This document shows, in pieces, positions 17,817 to 27,237 of a stretch of DNA of 64,000 nucleotides (the first letter of the stretch is position 1; each line of letters begins with the position of its first letter). The notes below the pieces were generated by a model, which worked only from the letters and a program-made list of their open reading frames with translations, did not search any database and was not told the origin of the DNA. The DNA lies in NCBI RefSeq assembly GCF_003149105.1, contig NZ_QGDS01000003.1, positions 409,674 through 473,673 of the forward strand, in the 5' to 3' direction. Made by a program: the position numbers and the translations under genes. The stretch is from Faecalicatena contorta. GTDB lineage: Bacteria; Bacillota; Clostridia; Lachnospirales; Lachnospiraceae.

Positions 17817-18698
17817 ATGGAAAATGCGTATGTACTCCAGTTAAATGAAAGTGATAACAGATATCAGGAATATTACCTCTGTTTTTGCGGATATGCGAAT
17901 TGCTCCCCAGGGCATAGCTTTGGACCGGCAGTGAGGAATAACTATCTGATTCATGTAGTGTTGGAAGGGGAAGGAGAATTCCGTTTTGATGACAAAGTGT
18001 ATTATTTGAAAAAGGGACAGGGATTTCTGATTGAGCCACATGTACGAACCTTTTATAAATCGTCAAAGGAGCTGCCCTGGACCTATATATGGATCGGATT
18101 TAATGGCAGCAGATGTGAGAAGTATTTAAGAGATCTGGGACTGGGAATGAGTCATCCGATTTTCAAAACAAATTATGCCGGTGAATTAGAGGCACTTTTA
18201 TTAGATATGTTGAAGCACAGTAAAATAGGCCAATATCACGACTTCTTTATTCAGTCGTACTTATATCAGTTTCTCGGATATCTGGCCAAGGAACTGACCG
18301 TAGAATTACCATCGGCACCCAATGAGAGAAAAACTTATTATATCCGAAAAGCGGTAGAGTATATCAGCAATAATTATGTATATGAAATCAGCGTTCAAGA
18401 TGTGGCCGATTTTGTATGTATAAACAGGAGCTATCTGTCCACGCTTTTTAAGAAAGAGCTGGGAATATCGCCACAGAAGTATCTGGCCGATTTTCGGATG
18501 GACAAGGGAGCAGATATGCTTACCCTGTCTGATCTGTCAATCGAAAATATTGCAATATCCTGCGGCTATAGAGACCCTCTGGTATTCTCCAAGACATTTA
18601 AGCGGAAAATGGGTGTATCACCAAATCAATACCGGAAAAATTCATGGAAGAATAATAAGGAAAAGCTAGAAAATATGGAGTTTAAGCTTAATCATTAA
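17817..18698 (+). CDS. AraC-family regulator of the sugar uptake operon
   Basis: A 293-residue protein. The N-terminal cupin-like sensor domain (residues 20-150) carries the hallmark FRFDDKVYYLKKGQGFLIEP. The C-terminal double helix-turn-helix (about 190-285) includes SVQDVADFVCINRSYLSTLFKKELG and GVSPNQYRK. Sensors of this shape bind sugars. It converges on a GH4 glycosidase gene, with the sugar ABC transporter operon behind it, so it most likely activates that operon when the sugar is present. Confidence 0.88.
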   Translation: MENAYVLQLNESDNRYQEYYLCFCGYANCSPGHSFGPAVRNNYLIHVVLEGEGEFRFDDKVYYLKKGQGFLIEPHVRTFYKSSKELPWTYIWIGFNGSRCEKYLRDLGLGMSHPIFKTNYAGELEALLLDMLKHSKIGQYHDFFIQSYLYQFLGYLAKELTVELPSAPNERKTYYIRKAVEYISNNYVYEISVQDVADFVCINRSYLSTLFKKELGISPQKYLADFRMDKGADMLTLSDLSIENIAISCGYRDPLVFSKTFKRKMGVSPNQYRKNSWKNNKEKLENMEFKLNH

Positions 18699-18715
18699 GA
18701 GGAACACAAAAAGAA

Positions 18716-18743
18716 GGTACAGCAACATATTAGATGCTGTACC
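18716..18743. terminator. Bidirectional terminator between AraC and GH4 genes
   Basis: Perfect nine-base arms GGTACAGCA and TGCTGTACC are separated by ten bases and followed by a T-rich stretch. It lies between two convergent genes. Confidence 0.75.
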
Positions 18744-18772
18744 TCTTGTTGTTTCTAATGCCTTTTTAATGC

Positions 18773-20095
18773 TTATTGGAAATCAGCCATATATTCGTTA
18801 TGAGCTTCGATCAGTTCATCACACATCTTTTTGATATCTGGAATACTTAACTCAGAAGAAGTATGAGGATCCAGCATAGCAGCGTGATAAATGTGCTCAC
18901 GGTTCTTAGATACTGCAGCCTCAATTGTCAACAATTGTACATTGATATTGGTCTGATTCATCGCAGCAAGCTGAACCGGCAGCTTGCCGACATGACATGG
19001 TATAACCCCATTACCGTCGACCAGGCATGGAACTTCCACACATGCCTCGGCTGGCAGATTGGTAATCAGATTCGTATTCAGGACATTTCCGCCAATTTTA
19101 TAAGGGGTATTGGTAACGATTGATTCCATAATATACGATGCATATTCTAAAGATCGTTTATGGGTAATTTTACCGTTCTTTAAAATCCGGTCTCTTTCTT
19201 CCTCCCACTCAGCAATCTGTTTTTTACACCGGCGGGGATATTCGTCAAGTGGGATATTAAATTGTTCAATCAATTCCGGATATTTACTCTTAATAAAAAA
19301 GTTGTTGTATTCTGCATTATGCTCACTTGATTCGGTGCAGTAATAGCCAAGATTGTTGATATATTCAAAGCGGACCATATCGTCATGTTTCATCCCGGCA
19401 TTTTTTGCTGCTGCCATTTTTCTGATTTGGGGGTACATATCCTGGCCGTCTTTGTCCCGGATATCCAACAACCACGCCATATGATTGATTCCGGCAATCA
19501 GTTCAGTATGCCCGTCAAGCTGGCCTTTGATATCCAGATTGGTGAATAATTCCTCAGTACATTTTTGAACACTGTGGCACAGACCGACTGTGCGCACCTT
19601 CGTGTAGCGCTGCATATAGCCCGTCAGAATCGACATTGGGTTGGTATAATTGAGGAACAGGGCTTTTGGGCAAACTTCTTCGATATCTTTGGCGATATCA
19701 CGAAGGACCGGAATTGTCCGCAGTCCCCGCATAATTCCGCCGATGCCCAGTGTATCGGCGATTGTCTGGTTCAGACCGTATTTTCGGGGAATTTCAAAGT
19801 CGGTAATGGTGCAGGGATCATAGCCTCCGACCTGGATTGCATTAACCACAAAGTCAGCGTTTGCCAGTGCCTTTTTTCTATTTACGGTGCCTAAATAGGT
19901 CTTAATCACAGCCCGGTCTTGATTGATGTTTTTATTTAGTGTCCGCAAGATAATTTCAGAATCATTCAGACGCTCTTCACTAACGTCATACAGCGCGATT
20001 TCGCTCTTACACAGAGCGGGTGTGCACATGCAGTCGCCCAGTACGTTCCGGGCAAAGATTGTGCTGCCGGCCCCGATAAAAGTTATTTTAATCAT
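18773..20095 (-). CDS. Glycoside hydrolase family 4 (alpha-galactosidase/alpha-glucosidase type)
   Basis: A 440-residue GH4 enzyme. It has an N-terminal NAD-binding Rossmann motif GAGSTIFARNVLGD, the NYTNPMSILTGY substrate loop around residues 148-160, and the metal-binding Cys-His pair in VGLCHSVQ (about 170-177), with a second histidine in NHMAWLLD. GH4 enzymes cleave alpha-glycosides by a redox mechanism that needs NAD and Mn. Intracellular action on sugar brought in by the ABC transporter encoded just upstream is likely. The motifs match MelA-like members, but the sugar cannot be fixed from sequence. It is the last gene of the operon. Confidence 0.92.
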   Translation of the reverse strand: MIKITFIGAGSTIFARNVLGDCMCTPALCKSEIALYDVSEERLNDSEIILRTLNKNINQDRAVIKTYLGTVNRKKALANADFVVNAIQVGGYDPCTITDFEIPRKYGLNQTIADTLGIGGIMRGLRTIPVLRDIAKDIEEVCPKALFLNYTNPMSILTGYMQRYTKVRTVGLCHSVQKCTEELFTNLDIKGQLDGHTELIAGINHMAWLLDIRDKDGQDMYPQIRKMAAAKNAGMKHDDMVRFEYINNLGYYCTESSEHNAEYNNFFIKSKYPELIEQFNIPLDEYPRRCKKQIAEWEEERDRILKNGKITHKRSLEYASYIMESIVTNTPYKIGGNVLNTNLITNLPAEACVEVPCLVDGNGVIPCHVGKLPVQLAAMNQTNINVQLLTIEAAVSKNREHIYHAAMLDPHTSSELSIPDIKKMCDELIEAHNEYMADFQ

Positions 20096-20138
20096 AGTAT
20101 ACCTCCTGGTTGTAATGTTTTATATTGGTATGTGGAAG

Positions 20139-20971
20139 TTAGAGCTTCCCGCCTGACGTAGCAATACCCTCGATAAATTGCCGCTGGAAAATCAGATATA
20201 TCACAATTATGAGGATGCATGAAATCAGGGCAGCCGCCATCAGCTGCGGGTAGTTGGCCTGAAATTGTCCCTGAAGCTTGGCCAGTGCACTGGACAGCGG
20301 CATTGAGGACTGCTCGGTATTAGCGACCAGCGGCCACATCAGGTCTTTATAGGCGAAAATCGCTGTGAAGATTCCCAACGCCACCATATTTGACCGGGCC
20401 AGCGGCATCATAATGTGCAGAAATGTCTGGCCAATATTGCATCCGTCTAACCGTGCTGCTTCTTCCAGGTCTTTCGGCAAACTCTTAAAGGACTGACGAA
20501 GCAGAAAGGTACCAAAAGCAGATACCAGGCCGGGGAATATCAGTGAAAATATGGTGTTAAGCATCCCCAGTTTGTTTACAATAAGATATTGGGGAATAAT
20601 AAATATCTGCGGCGGCACCATCATCTGAAAAAGAACCAGTGAAAAGCAACATTTTTTCCTCTGAAGTTCAGCCTGCCAAACGCATATCCTGCCATGGTTG
20701 CAGTCACCACTGCACAGACTATCCGTCCTGCCAGCATTAAGATGGTGTTAAGGTAAAGGCGGACAAAGTCCATTTTAGACCAGGCATCTTTAAAAGCGTC
20801 TAATCGCCATTTGCTGGGAAAAACAACAAAGGGATTTAAGCTGGTCGACTCGGTCACCGTTTTAAAGGCAGTCAGGACCATCCAGATAAAAGGAGCAATC
20901 ATAATGAAAGCGCCTAAGACCATAACTGCAAAAATTATATAGTTTGCATATTTTTTCTTACTCTTCATCAT
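20139..20971 (-). pseudogene. Carbohydrate ABC permease (MalG type) split by a frameshift
   Basis: Two overlapping frames together make one normal sugar permease of about 277 residues. The first (20971 to 20621, 116 codons) ends with GKNVAFHWFFFR and a stop. The second (20624 to 20139, 161 codons) starts at MMVPPQIFIIPQY and carries the EAARLDGCNIGQTF loop that contacts the ATPase. Reading back in the second frame gives CCFSLVLFQMMVPP, the expected continuation. One additional A in the run of six A (T on the plus strand, about 20652-20657) would restore a single frame. It may be a recent mutation, an assembly error or slippage. The other genes of the operon look intact. Confidence 0.8.
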
Positions 20972-20982
20972 TCTATCCTCCC

Positions 20983-21891
20983 TTAATCGTAATTAACGTG
21001 CTTTTCAATTCTCATCTGGACAAATGTGATGACCAGGATAACCACTAACAGGAGAATAACAATTGCCGACCCATATCCTTTATTATTCTGCATAAATGAA
21101 TACTTGTAAAACAGATAGGATAAGGTCTGGGCCTTGGGCAGAGCTGAGTTCGTAGTGTCCATCATCATGAAGATCAGGTCAAAGATCTGAAATGCGGCAA
21201 TAATCCTCGTGACACAGACAAAAAACATGGTCGGTGAGATAAGTGGTACGGTAATATGAAAAAACTGCCGGATTGGACTGGCACCGTCAATTTCGGCGGC
21301 CTCGTAAAAATCTTTCGGGATTTCCTGCAGACCGGCTAAGAATAATACCATGTTATAGCCGATTACCGACCAGATTCCAACGATTGCAATTGAAATAATA
21401 GCAATCTTGGGATCAGAAATCCAGTTCACCGGTTCCAAACCAAGCTTTCCCAGCAGGTAATTGAGTAATCCGAATTTTGAGTTATACATCCACCGCCAGA
21501 CCATTGCGACAGCCGCCGGGGCGGCCACCATCGGCAGGAAAAAGATTGTCCTGAAGATGGTGCGCCCCCGCATCTTGCGGTTTAGCAGTACGGCCGCTGC
21601 CAGGCCGATGATGATCGAAAAAGGTACCTCGATAATGGCATATTTTACGGTGTTAATAAGGGATTGCCAGACCGCCTGATCTTCGACCAGATTCCGATAG
21701 TTCTCAAGCCCGATGAAGATATTGCCCTTTCCGAAGTCCCCGGTTTTAAAAAAACTTTGGTAAATTGTCTGGAAGATCGGGATAATATTTAAAATAATCA
21801 GTCCAATCATAGTTGGCAGGACGAATAGCCAGCCCCATATAAATTCATTGCGGCTCTGACGGGTTTCTTTGATTGATTTGATTTTTGCCAT
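20983..21891 (-). CDS. Carbohydrate ABC transporter permease (MalF type)
   Basis: A 302-residue protein with six membrane helices and the conserved cytoplasmic loop FYEAAEIDGASPIRQFFHITVPLISP (about residues 195-220), which docks the ATPase. The binding-protein gene ends two bases upstream and the second permease starts 12 bases downstream, so all are co-transcribed. No dedicated ATPase is encoded here, as is common when a shared MsmK-like ATPase serves several sugar importers. Confidence 0.93.
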   Translation of the reverse strand: MAKIKSIKETRQSRNEFIWGWLFVLPTMIGLIILNIIPIFQTIYQSFFKTGDFGKGNIFIGLENYRNLVEDQAVWQSLINTVKYAIIEVPFSIIIGLAAAVLLNRKMRGRTIFRTIFFLPMVAAPAAVAMVWRWMYNSKFGLLNYLLGKLGLEPVNWISDPKIAIISIAIVGIWSVIGYNMVLFLAGLQEIPKDFYEAAEIDGASPIRQFFHITVPLISPTMFFVCVTRIIAAFQIFDLIFMMMDTTNSALPKAQTLSYLFYKYSFMQNNKGYGSAIVILLLVVILVITFVQMRIEKHVNYD

Positions 21892-21893
21892 AT

Positions 21894-23177
21894 CTATTCC
21901 TCTGCCAGTAAAGCGTTCATTTTGTCTGCAATCTCTTTACAGGCTTCTTCGGTACTAACCTCGCCGTTCCATGCCTTTACCAGAGATTCAAGGGACATAT
22001 CTTCCCAGGCGGTCGTATTGGTTGAATGAGGGTAGAAAACCAGAGTTTCATCCATTACATCTATGTACGGTGAAAGATCAAAGCCCTCGGCATGGTCTGC
22101 CCACTGATCGGATGCGCCTTTGTAAGCAGAGAGTGTAACCCCATACTCCGCTTGTTTTTTCTGGCCGGTTTCGGACCCCAGATATTCAATCAGAGACCAG
22201 GCTTCATCAGGTGAAGTCGTATTTGCAGCAGCAGCGTAGCCCAGACCATTATAGATTGACACTCTGGTTCCATCTTCGGTTTTAGGAATAATGGCAACAC
22301 CGGCATGCTCCTTAACATAATCATTGCCAGTCAGTTCTCCGGCAGTCCATGAGCCCATCAATGACATGGAGATAGCGCCTGATTCAAACAGAGCTATATT
22401 ATCGGTTTCAGCTGTAACAGTATTATCCGGAGATGATCCATCTTTCACCAGATCAACAAAGAAGTCAATGGCTTCAATGGTTTTGGGATCATCATATCCT
22501 GATTTGTCTTTCACCTCGTTAATGACATATCCGCCGTTTCCGTAGATAAGATTATACCAGCCCTCCTGATAATTCTTGATTCTTGAACCAAATCCTTTAT
22601 GTTCATCATTGGATAAAGTTGCTGCTGCTTCTTTTAAATCTTCCCAGGTCCAACTGTCATCAGGATAAGCAAGCCCTGCTTCGTCAAAATGTGTTTTGTT
22701 ATACCATAGCGCGATTGAATCAATGTCTTTGGGGATTGCATATTGCTTTCCGTTGTAGTTATAAGCCTGGGCTACATCCGTAAAATAATTATCCATTGAT
22801 ATTTTATCACTGGCATCAATGTTTTCTGTCAGGTCCAAGAGCATGTCGGCCCGGGCATACTTTTCGATTTCACGGACATGCATCCAGAAAACATCAGGCA
22901 GAGAATCGCCAGTGGCACCTGCTTCGAGCATCGTCCAATACTGATCCCATGGGGTGATCTGGATATCTACTTCGATTCCGGTTTCGGCGGTAAAGTCATC
23001 GCAGATCTTGCGGATACCGGGTTCCTGGACCTTATCCCAGATTGCCAGGACGATTCCATCCGGCTTTTCTTGTTTCTCGTTATTAGCTGAATTATCACCT
23101 GATTTGCCGCCGCAGCCGGCTAATGCTGCAATGCTCATTACTAAAACCAGCAAAGTTGCTAAGACTCTTCTTCTCAT
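21894..23177 (-). CDS. Extracellular sugar-binding lipoprotein of the ABC transporter
   Basis: About 427 residues. The N-terminus MRRRVLATLLVLVMSIAALAG ends in a lipobox with Cys22, so the protein should be a membrane-anchored lipoprotein. The mature part is a family 1 solute-binding protein (IQITPWDQYWTMLEAGATGDSLPDVFWMH, IALWYNKTHFDEAGLAYP, GSWTAGEL). The frame is open to 23255, but an AGGGAGG site just before the ATG at 23177 and the signal peptide fix the start. It is the first gene of the operon binding protein-permease-permease-GH4. Confidence 0.93.
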   Translation of the reverse strand: MRRRVLATLLVLVMSIAALAGCGGKSGDNSANNEKQEKPDGIVLAIWDKVQEPGIRKICDDFTAETGIEVDIQITPWDQYWTMLEAGATGDSLPDVFWMHVREIEKYARADMLLDLTENIDASDKISMDNYFTDVAQAYNYNGKQYAIPKDIDSIALWYNKTHFDEAGLAYPDDSWTWEDLKEAAATLSNDEHKGFGSRIKNYQEGWYNLIYGNGGYVINEVKDKSGYDDPKTIEAIDFFVDLVKDGSSPDNTVTAETDNIALFESGAISMSLMGSWTAGELTGNDYVKEHAGVAIIPKTEDGTRVSIYNGLGYAAAANTTSPDEAWSLIEYLGSETGQKKQAEYGVTLSAYKGASDQWADHAEGFDLSPYIDVMDETLVFYPHSTNTTAWEDMSLESLVKAWNGEVSTEEACKEIADKMNALLAEE

Positions 23178-23393
23178 AAAAACCCTCCCTGAATTTGTTT
23201 GATATGTTACGTGATACTGGAAATGAAGCGAGATATTTGTGCACATATTCTCCATTCGTGTTAATTATAGTAAAACACCAAGAGGATTGATAGACGTTTA
23301 TGTTATATGTACCAGTCTAAATGTTAAATTCTTTGTGCTATTTGTATAATAAAGAGGATGAAAACAAAGTGTAAAATTATACCTACTATTATA

Positions 23394-23438
23394 TTGACGA
23401 ATCATCATCCAGACGTTATAATATTAGTAACTTGTTAC
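23394..23438 (+). promoter_or_regulatory. Promoter and operator of the MarR-flavodoxin operon
   Basis: TTGACG at 23394-23399, a 17-base spacer and a perfect TATAAT at 23417-23422. A palindrome GTAAC-TT-GTTAC at 23427-23438 covers the expected transcription start. This suggests that the MarR protein represses its own operon. Confidence 0.65.
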
Positions 23439-23456
23439 CAATAAGGGGGGGTAATT

Positions 23457-23972
23457 ATGGAAATCAATGATTTGATACAAAGATTTTCTCATTCAAAAGA
23501 AGATCAGACAAAAGCAATTTTCAGCACCCTGTTTATTGCGGGCAACAGACTGCAAACGTTGTTTGACAATGATATTCCAGACATATCACTCAAACAATTT
23601 ATGCTTCTGACAATGGTCCGGCAATCTAAAGAGCAGCTGACCTTTACACAACTTGGAAAGCTTTTAGGCTGTTCCAGGCAAAATATCAAAAAACTTGCTT
23701 ATGCCCTCGAGCGGAAAGGATTTGTCAATATCAGACAGAACGAGAAAGATGTCCGTGCAGCATGCATTTATCCCACAGAAAAAATGATTGATTATTTTGA
23801 AAATATATTTCGTTTTTATCAGGGCAGATTAAGCTATCTTTTTGAACTTTATACTGATAACGAAGTCGAGGCACTTTTCACTCTATTCATGAGGTTATAC
23901 GAAGGTATTGACAATTTAGAAAAGAGATTGTCTGATGAAAAAAATTCCATAATAAAGGAGACGGATGTATGA
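23457..23972 (+). CDS. MarR-family transcriptional regulator
   Basis: A 171-residue winged-helix regulator. The recognition region reads LTFTQLGKLLGCSRQNIKKLAYALERKGFVNI (about residues 60-93) and the wing reads RQNEKDVRAACIYPTEK. Helices at both ends would form the dimer interface. Its stop overlaps the start of a flavodoxin-like gene (ATGA at 23969), and an operator-like palindrome sits on its promoter. The pair may respond to redox stress, inferred from the partner gene. Confidence 0.88.
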   Translation: MEINDLIQRFSHSKEDQTKAIFSTLFIAGNRLQTLFDNDIPDISLKQFMLLTMVRQSKEQLTFTQLGKLLGCSRQNIKKLAYALERKGFVNIRQNEKDVRAACIYPTEKMIDYFENIFRFYQGRLSYLFELYTDNEVEALFTLFMRLYEGIDNLEKRLSDEKNSIIKETDV

Positions 23973-24514
23973 ACAATATTTTAGTACTGTATAAATCTAA
24001 ATATGGCTCAACAAAGAAATATGCTGACATGATGAAAGAGGAGCTCCTCTGTGATATTTTTGATATTGATAATTGTGATTTGGGTAATCTCTCCAAATAT
24101 AATTTAATTGTGATTGCCGGAGGTATCTACGCAGGCGGTATTTCAGGAGTCAAATTCTTAAAGAAACATTTAAAAAAATTTGAAGGTAAAAAAATTGTAA
24201 TATTTGCAGTCGGAGCGAGCCCATTTGATGAAAAAGCACTTGAACAAATAAAACAACATTCTTTAAAAGACCTTCCTGTGGGAATTCCTTTTTTTTATGG
24301 CCGGGGGGCTTATGATGAAAGTAACATGGATTTTAAAGACAGAACATTATGCAGAATGTTAAAAAAAGCATTATCAAAAAAAGACCCCTCCACGCTTGAC
24401 TTATGGGCCGCTGAATTCCTGGCAGCAGAAGGAAAAATCTGTGATTGGATTGATAAGGCATATTTAATTCCGTTCTTCCAATATATCAGGGAACAGACCA
24501 AAACCCTTTCGTGA
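23969..24514 (+). CDS. Flavodoxin-domain protein
   Basis: A 181-residue protein with the flavodoxin FMN phosphate loop near the N-terminus (YKSKYGSTKKYA, residues 8-19) and a second loop AGGIYAGG. The C-terminal part (about 115-181) is helical. It resembles the protoporphyrinogen-oxidase/HemG-like flavodoxin group more than classical small flavodoxins. Its start overlaps the MarR stop by four bases, so the two are translated together. It probably carries out an FMN-dependent electron transfer; the partner is unknown. Confidence 0.82.
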   Translation: MNNILVLYKSKYGSTKKYADMMKEELLCDIFDIDNCDLGNLSKYNLIVIAGGIYAGGISGVKFLKKHLKKFEGKKIVIFAVGASPFDEKALEQIKQHSLKDLPVGIPFFYGRGAYDESNMDFKDRTLCRMLKKALSKKDPSTLDLWAAEFLAAEGKICDWIDKAYLIPFFQYIREQTKTLS

Positions 24515-24549
24515 AATTAACTATGAAAACCCCAAAATAGTACGGGATA

Positions 24550-24578
24550 TTGAAAACATCTGACAAGTCTGTTATACT
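24550..24578 (+). promoter_or_regulatory. Promoter of the S33 hydrolase gene
   Basis: TTGAAA at 24550-24555, a 17-base spacer and TATACT at 24573-24578, about 48 bases before the start codon. Confidence 0.6.
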
Positions 24579-24625
24579 TAAAAAGTATTATAGAAGGCCG
24601 TAAAACGGCAAGGAGGTACTATTAT

Positions 24626-25507
24626 ATGAAGGTCATTGAGGGCTATATGCCATATCTGGGGTACAAGACCTATTACCGTATTGTTGGGGAATGCAAAGGT
24701 AATAAAAAACCATTAGTTTTACTACATGGCGGTCCTGGCTCCACACACAACTATTTTGAGGTATTAGACAAACTTGCAGAAGAGGGACGTGCCATCATCT
24801 TTTACGATCAGCTTGGCTGCGGCAACTCTTATGTGGACGGACACCCTGAGCTTTGGTGTTCTGAGACATGGGACAATGAGTTGATTGAATTAAGAAAACA
24901 TTTGGGGCTGGATGAAATACATATGCTGGGACAGTCCTGGGGAGGAATGCTTGCAATAGAATATCTCTGTGATTACAAACCAGCAGGTATCAAGTCTGTC
25001 ATTCTTTCCAGCACCTTGCCGTCCGCTGAGCTCTGGGCTCAGGAGCAGCACAGGATGATCAGACATATGTCACAGGAAGACCAGGATGCCATTGCCAAGG
25101 CAGAAAAAACCGGGGATTTTGATGATCCGGCTTACCTGGCTGCTAATGACAGGTTTATGCTGCTTCACTGTGCAGGCGAAGTAACCGAGGATTCACCGGA
25201 GTGCCTGCGCCGCCCTAAGAAAGTAGGAGTGGAAGCTTATGTTGCAGGATGGGGACCTAATGAATATAATCCGACCGGAAGCCTGGGCGGATGGGAATAC
25301 CGCCATAAGATCGGAGACATTAAAGAGCCTGTTTTGATTATCAATGGAACGGATGATTTGTGTACGCCGCTTATCGCAAAGACAATGTATGATCTGATTC
25401 CAGGTTCCAAATGGGAATTATTCGCTGGATGCAGACATATGTGCTATGTTGAAGAAAACGATAAATATTGTAAGCTTATCAGTGAGTGGATGGAAAAGCA
25501 CGATTAA
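24626..25507 (+). CDS. Alpha/beta hydrolase, proline iminopeptidase (S33) family
   Basis: At 293 residues this is the usual length for bacterial proline iminopeptidases. It has the oxyanion motif LLHGGPGSTHNY (about residues 33-44), the nucleophile elbow GQSWGG with its serine near residue 103, an aspartate in NGTDDLCTP and the histidine in GCRHMCYVE. These cytoplasmic enzymes remove N-terminal proline from peptides. The gene has an AGGAGG site, its own promoter and a strong terminator, so it is monocistronic. Confidence 0.9.
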   Translation: MKVIEGYMPYLGYKTYYRIVGECKGNKKPLVLLHGGPGSTHNYFEVLDKLAEEGRAIIFYDQLGCGNSYVDGHPELWCSETWDNELIELRKHLGLDEIHMLGQSWGGMLAIEYLCDYKPAGIKSVILSSTLPSAELWAQEQHRMIRHMSQEDQDAIAKAEKTGDFDDPAYLAANDRFMLLHCAGEVTEDSPECLRRPKKVGVEAYVAGWGPNEYNPTGSLGGWEYRHKIGDIKEPVLIINGTDDLCTPLIAKTMYDLIPGSKWELFAGCRHMCYVEENDKYCKLISEWMEKHD

Positions 25508-25512
25508 TTATA

Positions 25513-25564
25513 AACAATAGGAGTCTCACAACTCTATATTTAAGGTTGTGTGGCTCCTATTGTT
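25513..25564. terminator. Strong bidirectional terminator between convergent genes
   Basis: Eleven-base arms AACAATAGGAG and CTCCTATTGTT enclose a second stem CACAAC/GTTGTG. It sits exactly between the S33 gene and the end of the glycerol operon and can serve both. Confidence 0.85.
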
Positions 25565-25585
25565 ATGATTGCCGAAATTACACCC

Positions 25586-25942
25586 CTATTTTACTGCTCC
25601 TGTAGCTACTATATTTACTCCTGTATCACAGACATCTTCAATCAATATATCATACACGCCTACCGGCACCTTTGCCAGGCATTTTCTGATTTCTGCCATA
25701 CAATCCATAATCTTTTCTTTCGGAACTGGTTTATCAGAACGAACGGGAATCAATGGGGTTTTCTCACTGTCAGTCTTCACTGTTGTGGTAAGGATTCTTA
25801 CCGGATGTGCAAACTCTGCATGTGCATACTGTTCTCCTCTTTTACAGCCATATCCTTCCATTGAGATAATATTATCTCCTTCACCCTCTGCTGCTATATG
25901 GCATCCTATGGGGCAGACTGTACAAATGATTTCTTTTTTCAT
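25586..25942 (-). CDS. DUF1667 protein of the glycerol operon
   Basis: A 118-residue small protein that opens with MKKEIICTVCPIGCHI, a CxxCxxxC metal or cluster site, followed by YGCKRGEQYA. DUF1667 proteins accompany the FAD-dependent GlpA/GlpB-like pair in many Clostridia and are thought to take part in anaerobic glycerol-3-phosphate oxidation. Its ATG overlaps the stop of the FAD oxidoreductase gene (25939-25942), so translation is coupled. Confidence 0.9.
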   Translation of the reverse strand: MKKEIICTVCPIGCHIAAEGEGDNIISMEGYGCKRGEQYAHAEFAHPVRILTTTVKTDSEKTPLIPVRSDKPVPKEKIMDCMAEIRKCLAKVPVGVYDILIEDVCDTGVNIVATGAVK

Positions 25943-27210
25943 GATTCCTGACCCTCCTTTACTACTTCAACCGTCACGCTGCTGCCGCTGATATATCCTG
26001 TGTTAAAAGTTATCTCCTCCATTTCGCCCGGATTTACCCGGATTCTCTTTTTAGAAGCAAGAACCTTATCACCGTCTCTGGCAATAATTTTGACATTTTG
26101 GTCCGGATGAAGGACTCTGAAGTAAAGGCTTACTTTTTCACTTTCAGGAGATACGCTGATTGACTGGGGACACAGATACCTGACATTTTCCCCGGCTATA
26201 TTTTCCACTGCCTTTTCTTCCTTGGGCAGAGTATTCATCGCATACTGTGCTGCAAATTTACCAGCCTTTATACTTTCTGTACTAACGTTATCCACAAGAT
26301 CATTAACATGAACCACATTACCGCAGGCGAATACATTTTCTGAAGAGGTCTGCATATATTGATTGACTTTCGGACCATTGGTTATAGATGAAATATCAAT
26401 CAATGCTTTTCTCGTCAGCTCATTTTCCGGTATGAGTCCTACAGACAGAAGTATTGTATCACATTCTATGTACTGCTCTGTCTCCTGAATCGGTTTTTTA
26501 TTCTCGTCAACTTTTGCAAAATAAACACCTTTTACTCTCTGATAGCCCTCAATTTTTGTAATCGTATGAGAAAGATACAACGGAATTTCAAAATCATCAA
26601 GACATTGTACTTTATTTCGGGTAAGACCTGCCAGATAATCCATCAATTCAATAACTGCCAGTACCTTCGCACCTTCCAGTGTCATTCTTCTGGCCATAAT
26701 CATTCCAATATCACCAGAACCAAGAATCACAACTTTTTTCCCTACCATTTCGTTTTGCCTGTTGACAAGTCTCTGTGCGGAACCTGCTGTATAAACACCT
26801 GCCGGGCGTGAGCCTGGTATCATAATATTCGCTCTGGTCCTCTCCCTGCATCCCATGGCAAGAATAATACTTTTTGCGGTTATGGCAGTCATTCCATATT
26901 CCCGGTTTACACAGGTAACCGTACCTGATTTTTCATCCATTTCAAGCACCATAGAGTTTAATAAAAACTCTACTCCGAGCTCTTTTGCTTCATCTGCAAA
27001 ACGTCCTGCATACTCAGGCCCAGTCAGCTCTTCTTTAAAATAAGTTAATCCAAACCCAGGGTGGATACACTGCTGTAAAATTCCTCCAATGCTCTCATCT
27101 CTTTCAATAACCAGAACCCTTCCGCCGCTTTCCTTTTTTGCAGCGACGGCGGCTGACAGACCTGCCGGTCCACCGCCGATGATTGCCACATCACATGTTA
27201 AGTTATACAT
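25939..27210 (-). CDS. FAD-dependent oxidoreductase (GlpB-like partner)
   Basis: A 423-residue protein with an FAD-binding Rossmann motif GGGPAGLSAAVAA near residue 11 and a second nucleotide-binding motif GSGDIGMIMARR near residue 155, typical of disulfide-reductase-like flavoproteins. It lies between the GlpA-like dehydrogenase and DUF1667 genes. This three-gene set is a conserved clostridial unit that likely passes electrons from glycerol-3-phosphate to an acceptor such as NAD. The role is inferred from context. Confidence 0.88.
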   Translation of the reverse strand: MYNLTCDVAIIGGGPAGLSAAVAAKKESGGRVLVIERDESIGGILQQCIHPGFGLTYFKEELTGPEYAGRFADEAKELGVEFLLNSMVLEMDEKSGTVTCVNREYGMTAITAKSIILAMGCRERTRANIMIPGSRPAGVYTAGSAQRLVNRQNEMVGKKVVILGSGDIGMIMARRMTLEGAKVLAVIELMDYLAGLTRNKVQCLDDFEIPLYLSHTITKIEGYQRVKGVYFAKVDENKKPIQETEQYIECDTILLSVGLIPENELTRKALIDISSITNGPKVNQYMQTSSENVFACGNVVHVNDLVDNVSTESIKAGKFAAQYAMNTLPKEEKAVENIAGENVRYLCPQSISVSPESEKVSLYFRVLHPDQNVKIIARDGDKVLASKKRIRVNPGEMEEITFNTGYISGSSVTVEVVKEGQES

Positions 27211-27237
27211 ATCTATTCTCCTTTTCGTCTTTCACGC

